DNA of 13,386 nt from CAZART01 sp964487555 (lineage in GTDB: Bacteria > Bacteroidota > Rhodothermia > Rhodothermales > VXPQ01). This document shows, in pieces, positions 1 to 7,400 of this stretch (positions are counted from its first letter, which is position 1; every line of letters starts with the position of its first letter). Made by a program: the position numbers and the translations under genes. The stretch spans positions 1-13,386 of the forward strand of contig CAZART010000134.1 in the NCBI GenBank assembly GCA_964487555.1. Direction: 5' to 3'. A model generated the notes under the pieces. It had not been told where the DNA came from, did no database searches, and worked only from the letters and a program-made list of their open reading frames with translations.

Positions 1-1912
1 GCTTTTGACCACCTGAGAGATTGCTTCCGCCTTCGCCGACCTTATGGTTGTATCCGAACAGCAAATCCTTCACGAAGTCGTGCAGATCGGCCAGTTCAGA
101 TGCGCGTACCACCCGCGCAAAATCCACACCCGGGTTGCCGTATTCGATGTTCTCGCGGATAGTGCCCGCAAAGACGTAGGGCTCCTGCGGCACCATCGTG
201 ACCTTGCGCCGGAGAGACGGAGGATGAATGTGCCGCAGCTCGACGTTATTGAGCAGGATGTGGCCCTCATAATTCGTGTACAGCTTGACGAGCAGACGCA
301 CCAGCGAACTTTTTCCGGATCCATTTCTTCCCACGATCGCCAGATGCTCGCCGGCCGCGATCGTGAGATTGATGTCCTTCAATACAAGTTGATCCGGATT
401 GGAGGGATACGCGAACGAGACATTCTTGAAGATGATCTCCGGCCGATCTATCTGCGTGTGCTGCGTGAGCAGATCGGCTTTCTCCGGCTCTTGCATGAAC
501 ACGTCGTTGAGCCGCGCGAACGTCACGGAGAGCTCAGCCACCAGGAACCACAGAACCGACACCTTGTCGACGGCGACCATTACGGCGGTGAAGATGGCGA
601 TGAATGCAATGTACTGGCCGATGGTCAGATCGCCGTTGAATGCCATATAGGCGCCGATCAAGTACACGGCGACCTGACTCAGAAAGAACGCGCTGCGCAG
701 CAGCGACTGCAGCGTGATTTGCGTCTGCTCAGTGGCCAGCACGCGATTGAGCGCCTTCGTATATCGATTTTTCCACTGCCAGAATTTCAGCTGTTCGATC
801 GCCAGAAGCTTTACGGACGTAATTCCAAGAAGGCTGTCCAGAAAAGTCCCCATCGTCTTGAGGTTTTCGTGGAAAATCTTGTTCTCGAGCGCTCGCAGCT
901 TCGGCGTATACAGCAGAGTTAACACGGCAAAGAAGAGGACGAATGCAGTCGCGACGAGAGCCAGCGACGTGTCGTAGAGAAAGAGCACGGCAACAGCGAC
1001 GAACACGAAGATCACGTCTAGAAACACCTGCAAAATGTTTGGGGAGAGGAGTTTCCGGATTTTCAGGTTCTCCTGAAACCTGACGATGAAATCCTCGCGC
1101 CTGTACGTGTCGAAGTAAGATTGATCGAGCCGGAGGAAATGGTTATAGAATCTGCTGAAGAAATCGAGCTCAAAACGTGTCTTGAATTGCGTGACAATGA
1201 GGTTTCGCGAATAGGTGAGGGCCACCTGCATCATCAGGATGACGGCCATTCCGGCAAGGATAGCAAACAGGAGCTGTCTATTACGGCTCACGAGCACGCT
1301 ATCGATGATAACCTGCGTGACGATCGGCAACGCTAGAGCCAGAAGCTGCAGCCCCAGGCTCGCCCCTGCAACCTCAAGAATCACCCGCTTGAAGGGTCGA
1401 AGAATAGAGAGGTAGAAATCCTTTAAGACACCTTTTTCCCGCGCGCGCTGGCTCGCCACGAGCTCTTCGACATCCGGATTCTGGAAGACGTTGGCGGTCG
1501 GCTTCAGCGTGAGTACGATGCCGTTCCACCTGGCCTCAAACTCCTTGCGTGTAAGCGTATCTTTGCCGTATCCGGGGTCGACGATCCGCACGTGATCGGC
1601 AACCACCTTCCGTATGATGACGAAATGATCCCCCTCATAATGAGCGATGCAGGGGAGCGGAATGTCTTTCAGCGACTCGTATTCGAGTTGATACCCGTCC
1701 GATTCGAATCCGAACGTTTGGGCGAGCTCACCCAGCGTGTACAGGTCGGTACCTTCGGTGCTTACGTGCCCCAGCCTACGCAGCGTAGACTGCATGTTGT
1801 ACAGCCCGTAATATTTGAAGATCATCGCGAGACAGGTGGTCCCGCACTCGGTCATGTCTCTCTGCCGGATGATCGGGAAGACTACCTTTCGCTTTCCGAA
1901 GGCCACATTCAT
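1..1912 (-). CDS. C39 peptidase-containing ABC exporter (bacteriocin/peptide type), 3' end beyond window
   Basis: Inner-membrane exporter that removes a double-glycine leader and pumps out the released peptide. From the start the translation shows a C39 peptidase domain with Q17 and C23 in QRDMTECGTTC, H96 in GDHFVII and D112 in VDPG, which is a complete Cys-His-Asp triad. A multi-helix transmembrane domain follows at about residues 165-440. The nucleotide-binding domain has Walker A GRNGSGKSS (528-536, K534), a Q-loop in MVPQEPYVF, and the signature LSGGQ (632-636) at the window edge. Walker B and the H-loop lie outside; 637 residues are visible of the roughly 700-730 usual for the family. 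The ATG at 1912 is chosen because C39 proteins begin about 15 residues before the Gln-Cys motif. The frame stays open upstream and no Shine-Dalgarno is visible. A double-glycine peptide gene lies upstream on the same strand, which fits a dedicated substrate, but a terminator and an assembly gap separate them. The family call is secure; the substrate is inferred. Confidence 0.95.
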   Translation of the reverse strand, partial: MNVAFGKRKVVFPIIRQRDMTECGTTCLAMIFKYYGLYNMQSTLRRLGHVSTEGTDLYTLGELAQTFGFESDGYQLEYESLKDIPLPCIAHYEGDHFVIIRKVVADHVRIVDPGYGKDTLTRKEFEARWNGIVLTLKPTANVFQNPDVEELVASQRAREKGVLKDFYLSILRPFKRVILEVAGASLGLQLLALALPIVTQVIIDSVLVSRNRQLLFAILAGMAVILMMQVALTYSRNLIVTQFKTRFELDFFSRFYNHFLRLDQSYFDTYRREDFIVRFQENLKIRKLLSPNILQVFLDVIFVFVAVAVLFLYDTSLALVATAFVLFFAVLTLLYTPKLRALENKIFHENLKTMGTFLDSLLGITSVKLLAIEQLKFWQWKNRYTKALNRVLATEQTQITLQSLLRSAFFLSQVAVYLIGAYMAFNGDLTIGQYIAFIAIFTAVMVAVDKVSVLWFLVAELSVTFARLNDVFMQEPEKADLLTQHTQIDRPEIIFKNVSFAYPSNPDQLVLKDINLTIAAGEHLAIVGRNGSGKSSLVRLLVKLYTNYEGHILLNNVELRHIHPPSLRRKVTMVPQEPYVFAGTIRENIEYGNPGVDFARVVRASELADLHDFVKDLLFGYNHKVGEGGSNLSGGQK

Positions 1913-1973
1913 TCGACAAGGGCGATCCGTTCGTTCGAAAAAGAGATAGGATGATCCGGCCGGTGCAGCACCC

Positions 1974-2008
1974 GCTCGATCCGCCGGTAGAGGGGCTCGA
2001 TCCGCCGG
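1974..2008. repeat. 21-bp tandem repeat running into the assembly gap
   Basis: The unit ctcgatccgccggtagagggg occurs at 1974-1994. A second copy starts at 1995 and is cut by the run of N after 13 matching bases. Because 21 is a multiple of three, the array is also a seven-residue repeat in open frames of both strands (RRIEPLY/RRIERVL on minus, DPPVEGL on plus). The true copy number is unknown, and the array probably caused the gap. Confidence 0.8.
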
Positions 2009-2108
2009 NNNNNNNNNNNNNNNNNNNNNNNNNNNNNNNNNNNNNNNNNNNNNNNNNNNNNNNNNNNNNNNNNNNNNNNNNNNNNNNNNNNNNNNNNNNN
2101 NNNNNNNN
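2009..2108. other. Assembly gap (100 N placeholder)
   Basis: There are exactly 100 consecutive N. That number is a common scaffolding default for unknown length, so distances and reading frames across this point cannot be trusted. The region between the exporter start (1912) and the peptide gene (2279) therefore has unknown true length and may hide a promoter or a small gene. One minus-strand frame, ATG at 2172 to TGA at 1911-1909, is open on both sides and its stop overlaps the exporter ATG, but continuity through the gap is not established. Confidence 0.97.
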
Positions 2109-2194
2109 GCGTGTGGTTCACATGCATCGAATCACGCCGACCATCCTCTTCCTGTACGGTGAACCTCACCATTTATCCACATTCATCCATATGC

Positions 2195-2224
2195 AAAAGG
2201 CGCCCCCCCAAGCGGGGGAGCGCC
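2195..2224 (-). terminator. Intrinsic terminator after the double-glycine peptide gene
   Basis: Read on the minus strand, an 11-bp stem with one mismatch (2224-2214 pairing with 2209-2199) closes a four-base loop. It is followed directly by TTTT (2198-2195). It lies about 55 nt after the stop of the peptide gene. On the plus strand no T-tract follows, so it is directional. It should end most peptide transcripts before the exporter gene, which either has its own promoter in the gap region or depends on read-through. Confidence 0.8.
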
Positions 2225-2278
2225 TCCTTAGGCCGATGGGTACTCCGTCGAGAGACCCCGGCAAGGTCAATGGTCGCT

Positions 2279-2344
2279 CTACCAGCGCCGGACGATTTTG
2301 CCGCCCTTGACCTGCTTCATTTCCTTCGGAGTTAGCTTCTTCAT
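2279..2344 (-). CDS. Minimal double-glycine leader peptide, predicted hexapeptide KIVRRW
   Basis: This 21-codon gene encodes a ribosomally made prepeptide. Residues 1-15 form a compact double-glycine leader: a basic MKK start, then LTPKEMKQVKGG, matching the general pattern of Leu and Glu at fixed distances before GG recognised by C39 peptidases. Cleavage after G15 would leave KIVRRW, a cationic six-residue peptide ending in Trp, before the TAG stop. The start at 2344 is chosen over an upstream in-frame ATG at 2461 because AGGGAGA sits six bases before it; the longer version would add a hydrophobic stretch foreign to such leaders. A TATTAT hexamer (2379-2374) lies at a plausible -10 distance, without a convincing -35. 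The gene has its own terminator, and a C39 exporter lies downstream on the same strand. No Cys, Ser or Thr lies in the core, so lanthionine chemistry is excluded. It could be a pheromone, or a bacteriocin or RiPP relic whose core was truncated. The leader call is strong; the function is inference. Confidence 0.8.
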   Translation of the reverse strand: MKKLTPKEMKQVKGGKIVRRW

Positions 2345-2350
2345 GGCACG

Positions 2351-2357
2351 TCTCCCT
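2351..2357 (-). promoter_or_regulatory. Ribosome binding site of the double-glycine peptide gene
   Basis: AGGGAGA on the minus strand lies six bases before the ATG at 2344. It is one of the few good Shine-Dalgarno matches in the window and decides the start of the 21-residue peptide. Confidence 0.7.
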
Positions 2358-2364
2358 GTGGTGG

Positions 2365-2399
2365 TTAAGAGTGATAATAGCTTAAGCAGGAGGTTAAAG
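2365..2399 (-). promoter_or_regulatory. Candidate promoter/operator region of the peptide gene
   Basis: A minus-strand TATTAT (2379-2374) lies 30 nt before the ATG at 2344, which would give a leader of about 23 nt. It is flanked by TTAAG (2365-2369) and CTTAA (2381-2385), a five-base inverted repeat with 11 bases between, and a third TTAAAG lies at 2394. No clear -35 and no clear Bacteroidota TTTG box is seen. The rest of the 2345-2640 intergenic region holds nothing I recognise. Confidence 0.25.
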
Positions 2400-2639
2400 A
2401 AGCAAACGCGAAACTGCAAGCATAGAACGATAAATTTGACGAACTTGTGAAATATGGACATCGTTTGTGAAGGGACAGCGGCTGCTCAGGATATGAAAGA
2501 TATGGTCGACGCTCCGATTGACGGCGTTTTAGAACGTCTTATTGTATGCGCACGGCCGATGATGCGCGCGCGCAGAAAGGGTAACTGCATCAGAGGCTTC
2601 TCGAGCAAGCGTCGCGACGCAGAAAGAGTGGCAAAACGC

Positions 2640-2670
2640 AAAAAGCCGTAGGGTTGAGAACCCTACGGCT
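2640..2670 (-). terminator. Intrinsic terminator of the S8 protease gene
   Basis: AGCCGTAGGG (2644-2653) pairs perfectly with CCCTACGGCT (2661-2670). Two further A-T pairs can extend into the loop. On the minus strand the stem is followed by TTTTT, the complement of the A run just before 2645. It lies about 100 nt after the protease stop codon and separates that transcript from the peptide gene. The plus-strand side ends in gcttgtt, only weakly T-rich. Confidence 0.85.
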
Positions 2671-2769
2671 GCTTGTTATGGATCAGGTACGCCGCAGTGA
2701 TCGGCGCGGAGTGCAACGCAGAGATGCGGGAACTACCGACGGCCCTCTAGGAAAAACCCAACGCTCGGA

Positions 2770-4140
2770 TTACGGCAGATACCTCACGTTCAGCCGCCGA
2801 GTGGTCGTGCCTTTTGGAACTCCGCTGACGCCGTTCTTGCTTTTGGCCATAATCTGGGCCGCGGTTTCCGCCGGAGACATGTCGGGATGGCGGGCCAGCA
2901 TGAGCGCGACGGCGCCGGTCACGTACGGCGCTGCGATAGAGGTTCCGGAGATATAGTTGACGGCATCTCCACTGGTAAGGGCCTCTACGTCTTCACCGGG
3001 GGCGAGAATGTCGACCGTCGAGCCGTAATTCGAGAACCACGAGAACGCGCCGTCCTCTTTGAAAGCGCCCACCGTAATCGCCTCCGGAACGTGGGCCGGC
3101 GTGACGGTCGAGGCGTCGATGCCCTCGTTACCTGCGGCAACGACGAACGTGATTCCGGACGCAATCGAGCTCGATACCGCTAAATCCAGGCTGCTCTGGG
3201 CCGTCGAATGCAGGTTCGCACCGAGACTAACGTTTGCCACCATCGGTGACGACGGATTGGAGATCTTCCGCTCGGTCAGATACTCGATGGCGGCGATGAC
3301 GCGCGAGAAAGGCGCGCTGCCGTCGTCACTAAGTACCTTCAGCGCATGAACACGGGCTCCGGGGACCACGCCGACGATACCCTTGTTGTTGTCGCGGGCG
3401 GCCGCAGCACCGGAAATGGCCGTGCCATGCGCGTTCAGGTCCACATCGGTAATCAACCCACAGGAACGCACGTCGCCGTTCGTGAAGTCCAGGCATTCCT
3501 TGACGTTGAGGTCTGCGTGTTTCGCACCGGTGTCGAAGATGTAGACATCCACGTCGACGTTTCCGCTGCCGTTGCCGGAGCGTGTCCACGTACGATGAGC
3601 TTCTATGGCCGTGATGCTCCAGGGCGTAACTTGCTTGGTCTGTAGCAGGCCGAAAAGCGTATTCGTCGTCAGATTGAGGACGCCGATTGTGGTATTGACG
3701 AGCGCGTCGATCACATAGAGATTGAGGTCCGGCTCGACCCAGGCGATGTCGGGATCGTCGGCCATCTCGGCGAGAATGCCGGGCAGCTCGATGGCGGAGA
3801 CCGATCCGGCAAGTCCGTCGAACACCGTATCGTATTCGTATTGACTGGCAATGCGGTATTGCGAGGCGATTCGATTAGAGCTTACGGTGCTATCGCGGTA
3901 GCCGACAATAATGCCCACATCCAGGAGATTTTTCTTTGACGAGCTATGCTCTGCGTCGACCTCCGACAGATCGAAAAATCGAATTTTGCCTTCGTCGGAC
4001 GGTGCGGGTGCGGCACTAAACTCGTGCGATGCATCCGGCGACGTGGCCGTGGGGAGTTCGCTACAGGCAGGAATGAAAAGGATGCTGGCGACAAGAAGGA
4101 TGGCGGTAAAAATACGCGTGGGGGATAAACGTGCTCTCAT
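2770..4140 (-). CDS. Secreted lipoprotein subtilase (S8 family, proteinase K-like)
   Basis: Extracytoplasmic serine endopeptidase, 456 residues. A signal peptide ends in the lipobox LFIPAC with C26 as the lipidated residue, so the mature enzyme is membrane anchored. An inhibitor I9-type propeptide spans about residues 73-142 and ends in IAWVEPDLNLY. The catalytic domain carries D203 (IFDTG), H238 (NAHGTAI), oxyanion N338 (AAGNEG) and S401 (SGTSIAAPYVTGA). The segment FSNYGSTVDILAPGEDV is typical of the proteinase K/aqualysin group. About 40 residues rich in Leu, Asn and Thr lie between propeptide and catalytic domain. The propeptide contains an exact tandem duplication of the hexapeptide RIASQY (residues 90-101). 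No secretion-system sorting domain follows the catalytic domain. The ATG at 4140 gives a normal signal peptide; upstream bases (aggtcacc) are a weak ribosome site. The gene is divergent from the giant sensor kinase (261 nt between starts) and ends at a clear terminator. Substrate unknown; a role in peptide maturation or turnover is only suggested by proximity. Confidence 0.93.
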   Translation of the reverse strand: MRARLSPTRIFTAILLVASILFIPACSELPTATSPDASHEFSAAPAPSDEGKIRFFDLSEVDAEHSSSKKNLLDVGIIVGYRDSTVSSNRIASQYRIASQYEYDTVFDGLAGSVSAIELPGILAEMADDPDIAWVEPDLNLYVIDALVNTTIGVLNLTTNTLFGLLQTKQVTPWSITAIEAHRTWTRSGNGSGNVDVDVYIFDTGAKHADLNVKECLDFTNGDVRSCGLITDVDLNAHGTAISGAAAARDNNKGIVGVVPGARVHALKVLSDDGSAPFSRVIAAIEYLTERKISNPSSPMVANVSLGANLHSTAQSSLDLAVSSSIASGITFVVAAGNEGIDASTVTPAHVPEAITVGAFKEDGAFSWFSNYGSTVDILAPGEDVEALTSGDAVNYISGTSIAAPYVTGAVALMLARHPDMSPAETAAQIMAKSKNGVSGVPKGTTTRRLNVRYLP

Positions 4141-4401
4141 GGTGACCTGTGGCGATGACCAAGTGATCTGAAATTAACGGGCGTGCAGGGAGAGCCTGTT
4201 TATTATCGGCCGAACGTCGAAAAGCTTAAGCCCTCGCCAGGCTTTTTCCAGCCCGGTTGCAGCGCTGCGAGCCGCACCTTCGATGTCGTCCGAATGGGGA
4301 GCCGATTCTTTAGTTGGGGGGAAACCGTCCGATTCTTCGAAATGAACCATGAACGCTGATGTTGAGCCGGAAACGGTTCTGCCGGAACTCCTCTGAATAA
4401 A

Positions 4402-7400
4402 ATGAGCATTGCAGACACGCATTGCCGAGATAGCTTTAATCGCAGACACACTGTCGTGAGCAGCGTGTTGCACGTCGGCTTTGTCGCATCCGTCGCCGTC
4501 GCGATGGCATGGCTTCTTCAACCGGAGCCGGCTGCAGGGCAGACGGAATCGCGCTCGGGTCTCAACCCCGATCTCCAGATCACACAGTTTGTCCACGACT
4601 CATGGACCACGGAGAATGGCCTTCCGCAGAACGCCGTCTATGCCGCGCTTCCTGCGTCGGACGGCTATTTGTGGGTGGGAACCCAAGACGGCCTCGTCCG
4701 ATTCGACGGCGTCCGATTTACCGTGTTCGGCAAATCAGAGGGTCTCGAAAGCACGGAAGTCCGTGCCCTTCTCGAGGACGAGGACGGGGCAATCTGGATC
4801 GGTACAAACGGCGGCGGCGTCAGCCGCCTCAAGGAGGGCCGCTTCACGACCTTCAGAACGGAAGACGGCCTGTCCAGTGATATCGTTCGATCGCTTTTCC
4901 AGGACGATCAAGGAAATATCTGGATCGGAACGATCGACGGCGGCGTGAGCCGCTACGACGGGACATCCTTCACACGCTTCACGACGACGGACGGCCTGGC
5001 GGGCGACGTCGTCCTTTCGATCCAGCAGCATGACGGCGCCCTCTGGTTCGGCACACAGGCCGGACTAAGCCGCTTCGTGGCGGGGTCGTTCTCCAATTAT
5101 TCCACGTCGGACGGCCTTCCGGACGACCTGGTTTGGTCGTTGGAAACCGACGAAGCCGGTACCCTTTGGATCGGCACATCGGGCGGCCTGGCGAGGGCAA
5201 GAGACGGAGAGATCACGCCGTATCCCCAGGGCACGTGTGGAAACGTCGTGAGCGCGTTGCATGCCGAGCCGAACGGTGTATTGTGGTTCGGCACACTCAC
5301 GGGCGGACTCTGCCGGCTCCAGAACGACACGTTCGAATCGTTTTCGAGCAAGCACGGACTTACGAACGATCGCGTTCGAGCCATTTCCCCGGACCCCGAA
5401 GGAAATCTGTGGATCGGCACGGAGGATGGCGGCCTCAATCGTCTTCGAGCCGGAAAATTCGTTCATATTACAAGCGCCGAAGGCCTCTCTGATGACGTGG
5501 CGTTTTCGGTCATGGAGAGTCGAGATGGAGCTCTCTGGATAGGCACGGAGGGCGCCGGGTTGAATCAGATCACCGCCGGCCGGATTCAGCACCTTACGAC
5601 GGCGAACGGTCTGCCTAGCGCGCACGTTTATGCGCTAAGCCAGGATGAGAGCGGCTCGGTCTGGATTGGAATGTATGACGGCGGAATCTGCAGGCTTCTG
5701 GAGGACGCCGTCACGTGCTATGGAGCACGCGACGGGCTCACAAATCACAACGTATACTCGATTCTCGCCGATCGCGAGGGCAGGATCTGGGCGGGCACGA
5801 CCGGCGGATTGTTCGTGATGGACGACGGAGCGCGATTCGTTCGTTACGGCGGGGATGAGGAATTGGCGCATACTCCGATTCCGGCCGTCGTTCAAACTTC
5901 AGAAGGCCACGTCTGGGTCGGAACCTACGGGAGCGGGCTGCACCGAATTCACGAGCACGGCGCCGAGCAATTCGATCGTGACGATGGACTCTCAAGCGAC
6001 GTGGTTCTGGTTATCCACGAAGACAGCCGGGGCACCATGTGGGCCGGCACCCAGAGCGGCGGGCTCTGCCGCATCCGAGACGAGCACGTTGCCTGCATCA
6101 CCTCGAAGGAAGGCCTGCACAACGACAACGTGCTACAGATTCTCGAGGATGATCACGGCTCATTGTGGCTCGGCACCCTTCAAGGCATTTTGAGGATCGG
6201 TCTCGACGATCTCAATGCGGTGGCCGACGGCAGATTGAGTGCGGTCTCGCCGATCATCTTCGACAAAAGCGACGGCCTGAAGACCGCCGAGATGAGTGGC
6301 GGCACCCAACCCGCAGCGTGGAAGGCGCACGACGGCCTCCTCTGGTTCGCCACCAACCGCGGCGTCGCGTACATCGATCCGGCGCACATCCGGACGAATT
6401 CCATCCCGCCGCCGGTTCACGTCGAAAGCATCAAAATCGAAGACGATCCGGTCTCCATGGAGGGAGCGATCGTACTTCCTGCAGGCAGTCGTGACGTCAC
6501 GTTTCAGTATACGGGCCTCAGTTTCACCGCCCCTCGCGAAGTCCGCTTCCGCTACATGCTCGACGGCTACGACGATCGCTGGATCGACGCCGGATCGCGC
6601 CGAGAGGCCTATTACACCAACCTCGCTCCCGGCACGTATACCTTCCGCGTGAAGGCGGCGAACGACGACGGCGTATGGAACGAAGAGGGCGCCTCGGTCA
6701 GCTTCTATCTCGAGCCGTTCTTCTACCAGACGTGGTGGTTCACGTGGCTGTGCATAGCGGCGTCATTAGCCCTTGCCGTTGCTGCCTATCGCCTGCGTAT
6801 CCGCCGGCTCAAAGATCGCGAGCGCGAGCTGGAACGCGTCGTCGACGAGCGAACACACGATCTTCGTAAGGAGAAGGAAATCACGGAAGAAGCCAAACGC
6901 GTCATTGAAGGACAGGCCGAGAAGCTGCGGGAGCTCGACCGGTTCAAGACTAAATTCTTCGCCAACGTCTCGCACGAATTTCGGACGCCGCTCACCATGA
7001 TCATCGGGCCGCTCGAAAACATGCTGGCCGAGTTGCACGGGCCGCTCCCCGAGGCGATGCGGAAGCAGACCGACGTGATGCTGCGTAACGCGCTCCGGTT
7101 GATGCGTCTTATCAATCAGCTGCTCGACCTCTCCAAGCTGGAAGACGGCAAAATGAAGCTGCGCGCATGCGAACGTAATTTCGTCGCGTTCGTCGAGGGC
7201 GTCGTGCTGTCGTGCTCGTCCTTCGCAGATCGTAAAGGAATCGATCTTCGCTTTCAGGCCGATTCCGACGAGATCCCGATGACCTACGAGCCCGACAAGC
7301 TTGAAAAAGTGTTCTACAATCTCCTGTCGAATGCCACCAAGTTCACGTCCAGGGGCGGGGAGATTTCGGTGGTCATCACCCAGTTGGCCGCATCGGAAAC

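Noticed and set aside
44..922. 292-codon plus-strand open frame
   Set aside because: It is antisense to the C39/ABC exporter, whose minus-strand translation carries all family motifs through this stretch; no recognisable domain in the plus-strand product.
1974..2008. CRISPR array at the gap
   Set aside because: The 21-bp units are directly adjacent with no spacers, so this is a tandem repeat.
2345..2461. Longer 60-residue version of the double-glycine peptide
   Set aside because: The internal ATG at 2344 has AGGGAGA at ideal spacing and starts a typical leader; the added N-terminal part resembles translated AT-rich noncoding DNA.
2454..2651. 65-codon plus-strand frame in the intergenic region
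   Set aside because: No ribosome site, no recognisable domain, basic low-information composition, and its stop lies within the terminator stem of the protease gene.
4302..4337. Direct repeat ccgattctt twice (4302 and 4329) between the protease and kinase starts
   Set aside because: Nine bases spaced 27 apart in a 261-nt region is too weak to call an operator; no promoter elements could be placed with confidence there.
4174..4596. 140-codon minus-strand frame overlapping the kinase start
   Set aside because: Overlaps the signal-peptide region of the kinase on the opposite strand and has no family features.
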